Source: UBA11710 sp049287025
GTDB taxonomy: Bacteria > Patescibacteriota > Patescibacteriia > Magasanikbacterales > UBA922
Assembly (NCBI GenBank): GCA_049287025.1
Contig: JBAQFA010000009.1
Coordinates: forward strand, 62,001-126,000
DNA: 64,000 bases
Direction: 5' to 3'
In this document: positions 46,462-54,672 of the stretch, piece by piece
Numbering within the stretch: position 1 is the first letter of the stretch
Layout of the letters: each line of letters starts with the position of its first letter
Notes under the pieces: model-generated
Database searches by the model: none
The model's input: only the letters and a program-made list of their open reading frames with translations
What the model was told of the DNA's origin: nothing
Made by a program: the position numbers and the translations under genes

Positions 46462-49400
46462 ATGGGACCAACTGATTCCAAATTGATCCAAGGTATCCAC
46501 TTTGGACAAGAACTTGATGTAGAATTTAAATACAATCCAGAATTTGGTTTGCGTTTTAAACGGGTTTTTAGTAAAGATAACGAGAGCCCGTTTGATAGTG
46601 TGGTTTATGAAAAACGTCAATCAGTAATTCGTGAACCAGATGGTACGGTTGTTTTTGAAATGAAGGATATTGAAATTCCCGCTGGTTGGTCACAGGTAGC
46701 CACAGATATTATTGCCCAAAAATATTTTCGTAAAACTGGCGTGCCACAATATGATAATAATGGTATGCCAAAGTTGAGCGCTGATGGGTCGCCCGTGCTT
46801 GGGCCTGAAACCAGCGTGAAACAAACCATGCATCGCTTGGCTGGTACTTGGCGTTATTGGGGAGAAAAGTATGGCTATTTTGCTAGCCAAGAAGATGCGC
46901 AAATTTTTTATGATGAGCTCGTGGTCATGCTTTTGAAACAAATGATGGCACCAAATTCTCCTCAGTGGTTTAACACAGGTTTGAATTGGGCCTATGGTAT
47001 TAATAGCACTTCCCAGGGTCACTATTATGTAGATCCGGATACTGGCGTAATGACTAGATCAAAAGATGCCTATACTCATCCTCAACCACATGCTTGTTTT
47101 ATCCAATCTGTTTCTGATGATCTCGTAAATGAAGGTGGTATTATGGATCTCTGGGTACGAGAAGCTCGTCTTTTTAAATATGGTTCTGGGACTGGGACTA
47201 ATTTTTCTGGACTTCGAGGAAATGGTGAACCATTGTCTGGTGGCGGAAAATCTAGCGGTCTCATGAGCTGGCTTAGAATTGGCGACCGAGCGGCTGGTGC
47301 TATCAAATCTGGTGGTACGACTCGACGCGCAGCCAAGATGGTAACATTGGATATTGATCACCCAGATATTGAACAATTTATAAATTGGAAAGTAAATGAA
47401 GAAAAGAAAGTAGCCGCTTTGATTGCGGCTGGCTATTCAGCTGATTATGAAGGTGAAGCCTATGGTACTGTATCCGGACAAAATTCTAACAATTCTGTAC
47501 GGGTGCCACACAAATTTATGGAGGCAGTAAAGAATGATAGCTCTTGGAATTTGACTTGGCGGGTAGATGGTAGTACTTGCAAGACTTTGAAAGCGCGCGC
47601 TCTGTGGGATCAAATTGCTTTTGCGGCTTGGGCTTGTGCTGATCCAGGGTTACAATATGATGGAACAATCAATGATTGGCATACTTGTCCAGAATCTGGT
47701 CGAATCAACGCTTCCAATCCTTGCAGTGAATACATGTTTATTGATAACACGGCTTGCAACCTAGCTTCATTTAACTTGGTAAAATTTTTTAATACTGATA
47801 CTAAAGAATTTTTAGTGGCTGATTTTAAACACGCCACCAGAGTAGTGACTACAGTTTTGGAAATTAGCATTCTAATGGCTCAATTTCCAAGCAAAGAAAT
47901 TGCTCAGGGTAGTTATGATTTTCGTACGCTTGGTTTAGGCTATGCCAATGTGGGTTCAGTCTTAATGATGAGTGGTATTCCTTATGAATCAGAAGATGCT
48001 TATGCTTTTACTGCTTCTGTTACCGCTCTCATGACAGCCGAGAGTTATAAGACTAGCGCAGAATTGGCCAAGCTTTTAGGACCTTTCCCAAAATTTGAAT
48101 TCAATCGATCTGATATGTTGCGCGTAATTCGTAATCATCGTCGAGCTGCTTTTAATGCCGATGACAGTGATTATGAAAAATTAACTGTCAAGCCAAAAAG
48201 TATTAATCCAGAATTTGCTCCAGCCTATTTAGTATCAGCGGCCAGAGAAAGCTGGAATGAAGCCTTGGCCATGGGAGAAAAATATGGTTATAGAAATGCT
48301 CAGACTACTCTTCTCGCCCCAACTGGTACGATTGGATTACTTATGGATTGTGCAACTACAGGCGTAGAACCAGATTTTGCTTTGGTGAAATTTAAAAAAT
48401 TGGCTGGTGGAGGTTATTTCCGGATTGCCAATGAAGCTGTGCCATTAGCTCTAAAAAATCTGGGTCATAATGAACAAGAAGTAATTGATGTTATCAATTA
48501 CATGCGTGGAACTGCTGATATAAAAAATGCACCTCATGTTAATGAAAATAGTTTAAAAGCCAAAGGTTTTAATGATGAAGATATTGAAGCGGTTAATAAA
48601 GCTCTCAAAGGCGCATTTGAAATTAAATTTGCTTTTAATGTTTGGACACTTGGTGAAGATTGTATGAAGCGAGTCGGCTTTGCGCCTAGCCAATACAATG
48701 ATCCAAATTTTAGTATGCTCATTGCCCTTGGTTTTTCTGAAAGTGAAATTGAAGAAGCCAATCAATATGTGTGTGGTACCATGACCATTGAAGGCGCGCC
48801 ACATTTGAAAGTAGAAGATTATCCAGTATTTGATACGGCTAATAAAAATGGTAAAAAAGGCAAACGTTATATTCATTATATGGGTCATGTAAAAATGATG
48901 TCGGCTGTGCAACCATTTTTGTCTGGCGCGATTTCCAAAACTATCAACATGCCTAATGATGCCACCCTAGAAGATGTAAAATTTGCTTATGAAGAATCTT
49001 GGCGTCTGGGTCTAAAAGCGGTCGCTCTATATCGCGATGGTTCCAAATTGAGTCAACCATTATCAACTAGTTCAAAAAATAAAGGTGACAAAAAGTCCTC
49101 CTCTGCTGAAGCTACGGAGGATGAAGAAGTGGAAGTGAAAGTAATGGCTGAAGATAGAAAACCAGTCATTACTGAAGAAGAAGTAATGCAAGTCGCCAAA
49201 ATGATTAATACTGATAATGTAGAAGACGCGGTAAGACAAGCAAGCGAAATTCTTTCCAATCATGTTGGTATTCATACTCCAATGGAATCATACACTCGTG
49301 ATGGTCAAATAGCTGAACGTCGCGTTTATCTTCATGGTGAAAAGAGAAAACTTCCAGCCAAGCGTAGTGGTATTACAGTCGCAGCCAAAGTTGGTAATCA

Positions 49401-50019
49401 ACAAATCTGGCTTCGCACTGGAGAATATCCAGATGGAAAAGTCGCTGAGATCTTTATTGATATGTATAAGGAAGGCGCAACCGTTAGATCACTCCTCAAC
49501 ATGTTTGCGATTTCAGTTTCTATGGGTTTGCAATATGGGGTGCCGTTAGAAAAATATGTAGAAAATTTCTTGTTTACCAATTTTGCTCCAGCTGGTTTTA
49601 CTGACCACCCCAATATCAAGTCTTGCAATTCTATTATTGATTTTGTTTTTCGTGTATTAGGTATGGAATATCTTGGCCGAACTGATTTTGTTCAAGTACC
49701 ACCAAAAGGAATTCAAAAAAATAAATTTGAAAATCTAGCCAAGCTAGCTGAAAATAGTTCCGCTCAAGAAACTATGACCCTAGAAACTAAAGTAGAAGTT
49801 GAGACTAGAGTAGAGATGGAAGATGGTGAAGAAATAATGCTCGCAGAAAAACAAGAAGTCTTGCCAAGCCTAGGGAATAAACCACTCAATGCCTCAGATG
49901 AAGCTTTGAAAAATATGATGGGGGATGCGCCGGCTTGTCCTACTTGTGGACATGTGACAGTTAGAAACGGGGCGTGTTATAAGTGCTTGAATTGTGGGGA
50001 ATCGCTTGGTTGCAGTTAA
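46462..50019 (+). CDS. nrdJ: Adenosylcobalamin-dependent ribonucleotide reductase (class II)
   Basis: The 1,185-residue protein is a large class II reductase. N-terminal features are NSPQWFNTGL and PHACFIQSV with an active-site Cys. The middle has GSGTGTNFSGLRG, the NPCSEYMFIDNTACNLAS finger-loop region, LLAPTGTIGLLMDC and a C-terminal NrdJ extension. The extreme C-terminus is a zinc-ribbon-like CPTCG...CYKCLNCG tail with the shuttle cysteines. The enzyme makes deoxyribonucleotides using adenosylcobalamin. A palindromic repeat is inserted in frame near residue 880. NrdR-type boxes lie upstream and a cobalamin adenosyltransferase gene downstream. No nrdB-like subunit is present. Confidence 0.95.
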   Translation: MGPTDSKLIQGIHFGQELDVEFKYNPEFGLRFKRVFSKDNESPFDSVVYEKRQSVIREPDGTVVFEMKDIEIPAGWSQVATDIIAQKYFRKTGVPQYDNNGMPKLSADGSPVLGPETSVKQTMHRLAGTWRYWGEKYGYFASQEDAQIFYDELVVMLLKQMMAPNSPQWFNTGLNWAYGINSTSQGHYYVDPDTGVMTRSKDAYTHPQPHACFIQSVSDDLVNEGGIMDLWVREARLFKYGSGTGTNFSGLRGNGEPLSGGGKSSGLMSWLRIGDRAAGAIKSGGTTRRAAKMVTLDIDHPDIEQFINWKVNEEKKVAALIAAGYSADYEGEAYGTVSGQNSNNSVRVPHKFMEAVKNDSSWNLTWRVDGSTCKTLKARALWDQIAFAAWACADPGLQYDGTINDWHTCPESGRINASNPCSEYMFIDNTACNLASFNLVKFFNTDTKEFLVADFKHATRVVTTVLEISILMAQFPSKEIAQGSYDFRTLGLGYANVGSVLMMSGIPYESEDAYAFTASVTALMTAESYKTSAELAKLLGPFPKFEFNRSDMLRVIRNHRRAAFNADDSDYEKLTVKPKSINPEFAPAYLVSAARESWNEALAMGEKYGYRNAQTTLLAPTGTIGLLMDCATTGVEPDFALVKFKKLAGGGYFRIANEAVPLALKNLGHNEQEVIDVINYMRGTADIKNAPHVNENSLKAKGFNDEDIEAVNKALKGAFEIKFAFNVWTLGEDCMKRVGFAPSQYNDPNFSMLIALGFSESEIEEANQYVCGTMTIEGAPHLKVEDYPVFDTANKNGKKGKRYIHYMGHVKMMSAVQPFLSGAISKTINMPNDATLEDVKFAYEESWRLGLKAVALYRDGSKLSQPLSTSSKNKGDKKSSSAEATEDEEVEVKVMAEDRKPVITEEEVMQVAKMINTDNVEDAVRQASEILSNHVGIHTPMESYTRDGQIAERRVYLHGEKRKLPAKRSGITVAAKVGNQQIWLRTGEYPDGKVAEIFIDMYKEGATVRSLLNMFAISVSMGLQYGVPLEKYVENFLFTNFAPAGFTDHPNIKSCNSIIDFVFRVLGMEYLGRTDFVQVPPKGIQKNKFENLAKLAENSSAQETMTLETKVEVETRVEMEDGEEIMLAEKQEVLPSLGNKPLNASDEALKNMMGDAPACPTCGHVTVRNGACYKCLNCGESLGCS
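49096..49121. repeat. In-frame palindromic repeat inside nrdJ
   Basis: TCCTCC (49096-49101) and GGAGGA (49116-49121) flank CTGCTGAAGCTAC. It encodes a Ser-Ser-Ala-Glu-Ala-Thr-Glu-Asp linker. A similar unit lies in the insert at 24117-24152. The protein stays in frame across it. Confidence 0.75.
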
Positions 50020-50025
50020 ATAATA

Positions 50026-50050
50026 AAGGCGTCTTCGTAGACGCCTTTAT
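50026..50050 (+). terminator. Terminator of nrdJ
   Basis: AAAGGCGTCT and AGACGCCTTT pair around TCGT. The MITE-like element begins right behind it. Confidence 0.8.
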
Positions 50051-50101
50051 GTTCTTTTAAAAGTAACTGTGAGATATACTATTTGATAGGAGGTGATAAT
50101 T

Positions 50102-50218
50102 ATGGTTGTTAAGTTTAAAGTTGGTAGAAGTGCAAAGACAGGTAAATTTATTAAAGTTAAGGATGCACAGAAAAATAAAAATCATACAGTGATTGAAACA
50201 ATCAAGAGAAAAAAATAA
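50102..50218 (+). CDS. 38-residue basic protein inside the MITE-like element
   Basis: The frame MVVKFKVGRSAKTGKFIKVK... ends IETIKRKK and follows TAGGAGGTGATAATT, one of the best ribosome binding sites in the window. The pattern RSAKTGKFI...HTVIETIK resembles small proteins common in bacteria and phages with an RxAxTGRFV...TTVxET motif, function unknown. It is strongly basic and probably cytoplasmic. The frame is too short for usual ORF thresholds. Confidence 0.65.
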   Translation: MVVKFKVGRSAKTGKFIKVKDAQKNKNHTVIETIKRKK

Positions 50219-50240
50219 AGAGAGGTACTAACTCTCTCTA
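50218..50240 (+). terminator. Hairpin after the 38-residue gene
   Basis: AGAGAG-GTACTAA-CTCTCT directly follows the stop codon. It may terminate or stabilise the small mRNA. Confidence 0.5.
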
Positions 50241-50320
50241 AATATCCAAGTCCTCACAGTTACTTCTATAAGAACTTTATTATAATAACATTATTTTAGT
50301 TTAATTAAAAGTGGATAAAT

Positions 50321-50806
50321 ATGTTAGCTGAACAAATGCAAAATTTAAGTCAAATCGCCATTTTGGTTGGTGTGGTAATTTCTGGCCTAGGTGGTTATGG
50401 ACATTTTTATTATGGTAAGATGATTAATAATTCAAAAAATATGATAGAAAATAACTATTTAGTAACAAATAATGGTAATAACTACGGATTAATGGCTGGG
50501 CAGATAAATATTGGACAACAGGATCGTAAGTTGAGCCCTCAATTTATAGAAAAAGTTCAAACTGTTTTGCCTGAGGACAAAAATAAATATATTTATATAA
50601 TAAGAATAGTGCAAGATGGTGAAAGTCTTCAATTAGCTGAACAAGTAAAAGAACATTTGTTGTCACTTGGTTATGTAAATACATCAATACCTCAAAATAC
50701 AAGAACGTATAATGATGATTTTTTAAATAGGCTTAAAAATGATCTAAATATTACAGTTGATGTTGATGGAAAATTAAAAGAGATTATAATTGCACCAAGA
50801 ATGTAA
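50321..50806 (+). CDS. Hypothetical N-anchored protein
   Basis: The 161-residue protein has one N-terminal hydrophobic helix at about 10-32 (IAILVGVVISGLGGYGHFYYG). A short Asn-rich linker and a soluble alpha/beta domain follow, with IYIIRIVQDGESLQLAEQVKEHLLSLGYVNTSI and a C-terminal VDVDGKLKEIIIAP strand. I recognise no family. A strong terminator follows, so it is a monocistronic unit. Confidence 0.65.
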   Translation: MLAEQMQNLSQIAILVGVVISGLGGYGHFYYGKMINNSKNMIENNYLVTNNGNNYGLMAGQINIGQQDRKLSPQFIEKVQTVLPEDKNKYIYIIRIVQDGESLQLAEQVKEHLLSLGYVNTSIPQNTRTYNDDFLNRLKNDLNITVDVDGKLKEIIIAPRM

Positions 50807-50812
50807 AAATAG

Positions 50813-50837
50813 AAAATCGCCTTCTGGCGATTTTTTT
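50813..50837 (+). terminator. Terminator after the N-anchored protein gene
   Basis: AAAATCGCC and GGCGATTTT pair around TTCT with T7. Confidence 0.85.
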
Positions 50838-50852
50838 GTATAGTGATTTTGT

Positions 50853-50986
50853 CCTTACTCTTTTATAACTAAAAGAGTAACAGAAAAGTTTCGGGGCGGC
50901 AGAACTCACCTTTCTTATATATTTTTATTTACCAAGCGTAGATTGTTCGGACAGCTGTCGCCCCGAACCCCTAAGGTGATTCTAAA
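50853..50986. ncRNA. Candidate structured element with alternative pairings
   Basis: ACTCTTTTA-TAAC-TAAAAGAGT forms a hairpin at about 50857-50878. TTCGGGGCG pairs with CGCCCCGAA over about 60 bases (near 50889 and 50960), and CACCTT pairs with AAGGTG outside that stem. GTTCGG and CCGAAC offer a competing fold. The strand and function are unknown. No gene is seen from 50838 to 51263. Confidence 0.4.
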
Positions 50987-51057
50987 TATTTATTTATAAT
51001 GTTTTTAAATAAATTATAACCTTGCGTTTGTAGGCGCGCATTGGTGGTTGGTTTGTC

Positions 51058-51178
51058 GAGCTCCTCCCCTGTAAGGGGAGGGTAGGGAGGGGTCTTTTAT
51101 ATAAAAAAATTTTGTGATGTAGAATGACCCCCTCTGTCACTTCGTGTCAGCTCCCCCTCATAGGGGGAGAGCTATGTA
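51058..51178. repeat. CTCCCCTGTAAGGGGAG-type repeats
   Basis: CTCCCCTGTAAGGGGAG followed by GGTAGGGAGGGGTC (near 51062-51096), and a CCCCCTC...GAGGGGG-like block at 51122-51172. These match the C-rich repeat type seen at 16278 and around DUF559. Confidence 0.6.
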
Positions 51179-51263
51179 ATTGAAACAAATTTTTCTATTG
51201 AAATCCATGCCATTTTGTTATATGATATATGTTACGTGATATGTGATTCATGATTCATGTTAT

Positions 51264-51848
51264 ATGATTAAGATTTACACCAAAACCGGCGACAAAGGAC
51301 AAACCAGTATGCTAGGCGGGAAACGAGTTTCCAAGTCATGTTTAGAAATGGAAGCAATTGGTGAAGTGGATGAACTAAATGTTTTCTTGGGAATTTTGAT
51401 TGAGGAAGTAGAAGAAGATTTTAAAGTCGAAAAAAAGAAATTGATTAATATTCAAAATGATTTATTTATAGTTGGAGCAAACTTGGCTAGTCTACAAACC
51501 AATTTAAAAACCATTCCAAAATTATCAAAATCCAAAATTACTAAATTGGAAAAATGGATTGATAAAATGGAAAAAGACTTACCAAAACTGACTAATTTTA
51601 TTTTACCCGGTGGAAGTGAAGAAGCGAGTAAGAGTTTTTATGCCCGGGCGATTTGCCGACGAGCCGAAAGACAGGTGATTGCTTTGAGTTTGAAATATAA
51701 AGCTTTGCCCCACAGTGAAAGAAGTTCTACTGTCGGGGTTGATCAGAACATAATGAAATATTTAAATCGGTTGAGTGATTTGTTGTTTGTTTTGGGTAGG
51801 TGGTTTAATTTAAAAAATGGAATAGAGGAAGTGAAGTGGAAGCACTAA
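51264..51848 (+). CDS. PduO-type cob(I)alamin adenosyltransferase
   Basis: From the ATG at 51264 the protein has 194 residues. The N-terminal loop IKIYTKTGDKGQTSMLGGKRVSK is the ATP-binding signature of PduO-type enzymes. The middle has EAIGEVDELNVFLG, and the C-terminal part has the conserved RAICRRAERQVIAL and VGVDQNIMKYLNRLSDLLFVLGR. It transfers the adenosyl group of ATP to cob(I)alamin. The product is the cofactor of the nrdJ enzyme encoded 1.2 kb upstream, which suggests cobalamin salvage for DNA synthesis. No cobalamin biosynthesis gene is visible in the window. Confidence 0.95.
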   Translation: MIKIYTKTGDKGQTSMLGGKRVSKSCLEMEAIGEVDELNVFLGILIEEVEEDFKVEKKKLINIQNDLFIVGANLASLQTNLKTIPKLSKSKITKLEKWIDKMEKDLPKLTNFILPGGSEEASKSFYARAICRRAERQVIALSLKYKALPHSERSSTVGVDQNIMKYLNRLSDLLFVLGRWFNLKNGIEEVKWKH

Positions 51849-51881
51849 TTTTAACACTAATCGGCACTAATCTACATGAAT

Positions 51882-51907
51882 AAAAAATCAGCAAAAGCTG
51901 ATTTTTT
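51882..51907 (+). terminator. Terminator of the adenosyltransferase gene
   Basis: AAAAAATCAGC and GCTGATTTTTT pair around AAAA. Confidence 0.85.
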
Positions 51908-51993
51908 ATTCTTAATTATCTTTTAATGGTTTTTGTGGTAGAATACCTGTCACTAGGTGTAGATTAAATTTTGAAATAACCCGATGGTCAAAT

Positions 51994-52809
51994 ATGATAG
52001 AAGCCACTAACCTGACAAAAAAATTTCCAGCCCGAGGCTGGTCCGCCTCTGGAGGAAAAGATTTTACTGCTGTAGACGATATTTCTTTTTCTATTAAAAA
52101 AGGTGAGATTTTTGCATTCCTCGGACCTAATGGCGCGGGCAAGAGCACGACAATAAAAATGCTTACCACTTTATTAAAACCAACCAGTGGTAAAATTATG
52201 ATCAATGGTGTAGATCCAACAGTCGAGCAGGACAAAGCCCGGCATTCTTTTGGAATTGTTTTTCAGGATCAAAGTCTAGATGATGAATTGACGACTTGGG
52301 AAAATATGGAATTTCATGGTGTATTATATGGCTTAGAAAAAAAAGCCCGGCGAATAAAAATTGAAGAAATGTTGAATTTTGTGGAACTGTGGGACAGACG
52401 AGATGATTTGGTAAGTAAATTTTCTGGTGGAATGAAAAGACGATTGGAAATTGCGCGCGGACTTTTGCACGAGCCAGAAATTATTTTTCTTGATGAACCC
52501 ACTATTGGTCTTGACCCACAGACTAGAAATCATATGTGGAATTATTTACGTGATTTGAATGAAAAAAAACAAATTACAATTTTTTTTACCACTCACTATA
52601 TGGAAGAAGCCGAAAAAATGGCGCAGAGAATCGCGATTATTGATCATGGTAAAATCGTTGCCAGTGGTACACCAGAAGAATTGAAACAACAAACCAATAA
52701 AGCCTCTTTGGAAGAAGCTTTTTTAGATTTAACGGGTAAAGTAATTCGCGAGGAAGAGGCTGGTAGCGCCGAGGTAATGCGCCAGCACCGTAAGATGTGG
52801 CGACGGTGA
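51994..52809 (+). CDS. ABC transporter ATP-binding protein (drug-export type)
   Basis: The 271-residue protein has Walker A GPNGAGKST (about 47-55), Q-loop FQDQSLDDELTTWENM, signature SGGMKRRLEIARGLL, Walker B EIIFLDEPTIGLD and the H-loop TTHYMEEAE. The C-terminal extension (ASLEEAFLDLTGK) is typical of the DrrA/CcmA drug-export group. It is paired with the permease at 52951 and powers export of a lipid, drug or polysaccharide; the substrate is unknown. Repeat sequence separates the two genes. Confidence 0.93.
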   Translation: MIEATNLTKKFPARGWSASGGKDFTAVDDISFSIKKGEIFAFLGPNGAGKSTTIKMLTTLLKPTSGKIMINGVDPTVEQDKARHSFGIVFQDQSLDDELTTWENMEFHGVLYGLEKKARRIKIEEMLNFVELWDRRDDLVSKFSGGMKRRLEIARGLLHEPEIIFLDEPTIGLDPQTRNHMWNYLRDLNEKKQITIFFTTHYMEEAEKMAQRIAIIDHGKIVASGTPEELKQQTNKASLEEAFLDLTGKVIREEEAGSAEVMRQHRKMWRR

Positions 52810-52936
52810 TTCGTTCATTCTGACCCTGAGCGAAGTCGAAGGGGAAGAATCTTTTTTACTTCGGACATTTTTAAAATCAATAGCTAACGATTCAAAAAAT
52901 TTTATTTTAGGAAAGATCCCTCGCCTGTTGGCTCGG
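52808..52936. repeat. REP-like repeats between the two ABC genes
   Basis: An inverted GTTCATTCTGACC...GGAAGAATC unit (52812-52852) corresponds to the unit at 3489-3547. GATCCCTCGCC...GGCTCGGGATGAA (52915-52941) forms a second hairpin just before the permease start. Confidence 0.6.
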
Positions 52937-52950
52937 GATGAATATACAGT

Positions 52951-53697
52951 ATGAAAACTATTTACATTCTTTGGTTAAGACAAATTAAACGTTATATGCG
53001 TTCTCGAGCTAGAATTATTGGTTCTTTAGGTCAGCCTTTATTGTTTTTGATTGCTCTGGGTTTTGGTTTTGGTCCGGTGTATCAAAAGGCCGGCGGTGGA
53101 AACTATTTAGCATTTTTAGTACCAGGCATTGTGGCGATGAGTGTAATTTTTACAGCGATTTTTTCTGGTATTGAAATTATTTGGGACAAACAATTTGGAT
53201 TTTTAAAAGAAACTTTGGTCGCGCCAGTTTCTAGACTCAACATTATGATTGGTCGAACTTTTGGTGGAGCGACTGTGGCAACTATGCAGGGTTTAGTTGT
53301 TTTACTTATTTCTTTTTTACTTGGTTTTAGAATAGATAATTGGTTGTTATTTCCTTTGGCTTTATTATTTATGATTTTAATTGCTTTGCTTTTTACAGCC
53401 ATGGGGACAGCCCTGGCTTCAGTTTTAAGTGATATGCAGGGTTTTCAATTGATTATAAACTTTTTGGTCATGCCTTTATTTTTTCTCTCTGGCGCTTTGT
53501 TTCCATTGGATAATTTACCCACTGCTATTAAAATCGCCACGAGGATTGACCCACTTACCTATGGTGTAGATGGACTACGTGGAGCCTTGATTTCTTCTGC
53601 TCATATTGGTATGACGATAGATTTATTGGTTTTGTCTCTAATAACTGTTTTTTTCGTGGTTTTAGGTAGTTATTTGTTTAAACGGATTGAAATTTAA
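52951..53697 (+). CDS. ABC-2 type permease
   Basis: The 248-residue protein has six hydrophobic helices and the ABC-2 pattern: FLVPGIVAMSVIFTAIFSGIEIIWDKQFGFLKETLVAPVSRLNIMIGRTFGG, then a final half with LPTAIKIATRIDPLTYGVDGLRGAL. It partners the ATPase encoded at 51994. The system probably moves a hydrophobic molecule outward. Confidence 0.93.
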   Translation: MKTIYILWLRQIKRYMRSRARIIGSLGQPLLFLIALGFGFGPVYQKAGGGNYLAFLVPGIVAMSVIFTAIFSGIEIIWDKQFGFLKETLVAPVSRLNIMIGRTFGGATVATMQGLVVLLISFLLGFRIDNWLLFPLALLFMILIALLFTAMGTALASVLSDMQGFQLIINFLVMPLFFLSGALFPLDNLPTAIKIATRIDPLTYGVDGLRGALISSAHIGMTIDLLVLSLITVFFVVLGSYLFKRIEI

Positions 53698-53757
53698 ACA
53701 TTGATTTCCTGCCTGCGCAGGCAGGCACAGATTAATAATTGATTACACTGATATAAA
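53697..53757. repeat. Palindrome-bearing intergenic repeat, copy 2
   Basis: CCTGCCTGCGCAGGCAGG (53708-53725) is a perfect palindrome followed by CACAGATTAA and CACTGATATAA. It is related to 36225-36297. Confidence 0.7.
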
Positions 53758-53783
53758 AAAATCTCCAAATTGGAGATTTTTTT
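53758..53783 (+). terminator. Terminator of the ABC operon
   Basis: AAATCTCC and GGAGATTT pair around AAATT, followed by TTTT. Confidence 0.85.
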
Positions 53784-53785
53784 GG

Positions 53786-53869
53786 TGCCCGAGGCGGGAA
53801 TCGAACCCGCACTCTATTGCTAGAACAGGATTTTAAGTCCTGCGCGTCTACCAATTTCGCCACCCGGGC
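53786..53869 (-). tRNA. tRNA-Leu (TAA)
   Basis: The anticodon stem CAGGA/TCCTG encloses CTTAAAA (anticodon TAA). A long variable arm (TTCTAGCAATAGAGT) marks a class II tRNA. GCCCGGG pairs with CTCGGGC-type acceptor bases. CCA is encoded at 53783-53785. Confidence 0.95.
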
Positions 53870-53999
53870 TAAATTAACGAACACAATATATCATATTTAA
53901 TTATTTTTAGCAAGAGCATTTCTTGGTAGTCTTTTTTAGAATCTTTGAATTTTTTATAATAGTTTGATATGATACTCTCATAATTTATATAAATATTTT

Positions 54000-54668
54000 A
54001 TGTCAGAAACAGAAAAATTAGCTGCTGACAAAAAAGTTGGCAAATGGTTCTTTTTAAAATTAGAAAAAAAATGGATCAATTGGGCTGTGCCACGTTTACC
54101 TAAATGGTTAGAAACACAGCATCTTACTCTTACAACGATATTGTGGTGTGCTTTAATAATTGGTTTTAGTTATTTGGCCCAATATAATCCCCATTGGATG
54201 TGGTTAGTTTCACTCTCAATTATTGGTCAATATATTACTGACGCTCTAGATGGTGCTTTGGGGAGATATCGTAATTCTGGCTTATTACGGTGGGGGCATT
54301 ATATGGATCATTTTTTGGATTACATGTTTTTGTGCGCTGTCTTAATTGGTTATTCTTTTTTGTTTAATGACAAATTTAATTCTCTATTTTTTATCTTAGT
54401 AGTTTTTAGCGCTTATTTGGTAAATTCTTATTTGTATTTTTCGGCCACTAACAAATTTAAAATTTCTTATTTAAGTATTGGTCCGACAGAAATTCGTTTG
54501 CTATTTGTAATAATAAATACTTTATTTATTATTTTCCACAAAACATATTTAGCACAATTTTTACCCTATGTTTTGGTATTTTCTTTCTTAGGTTTGTGCT
54601 GGGTAGTTTATGATGCGCAAAAAGAAATTTGGGAAATTGATCAGAGAAATAAATTAAAGCAAGAATAA
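54000..54668 (+). CDS. CDP-alcohol phosphatidyltransferase family protein
   Basis: The 222-residue membrane protein carries a variant of the family signature: DALDGALGR, then WGHYMDHFLD, matching D-x2-D-G-x2-(A/G)-R...G-x3-D-x3-D with all metal-binding Asp present. It has five to six hydrophobic helices. Such enzymes attach head groups such as inositol phosphate or glycerol phosphate to lipids. The product here is unknown. It is the first gene of a three-gene operon with gaps of four and five bases. Confidence 0.88.
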   Translation: MSETEKLAADKKVGKWFFLKLEKKWINWAVPRLPKWLETQHLTLTTILWCALIIGFSYLAQYNPHWMWLVSLSIIGQYITDALDGALGRYRNSGLLRWGHYMDHFLDYMFLCAVLIGYSFLFNDKFNSLFFILVVFSAYLVNSYLYFSATNKFKISYLSIGPTEIRLLFVIINTLFIIFHKTYLAQFLPYVLVFSFLGLCWVVYDAQKEIWEIDQRNKLKQE

Positions 54669-54672
54669 TTTT

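Larger units (their letters stand above)
50051..50275. mobile_element. 225-bp MITE-like element with terminal inverted repeats
   Basis: The left end (50051-50073) and the right end (50253-50275) are inverted repeats matching at 21 of 23 bases (GTTCTT...AAGTAACTGTGAG). The element is flanked by TTTAT at 50046-50050 and 50276-50280, a possible 5-bp target duplication. It carries a 38-codon gene with a strong Shine-Dalgarno and an AGAGAG/CTCTCT hairpin behind it. Confidence 0.75.

Noticed and set aside
50980..51263. Cobalamin riboswitch upstream of the adenosyltransferase
   Set aside because: No B12-box or conserved core was seen; the region holds C-rich repeats.
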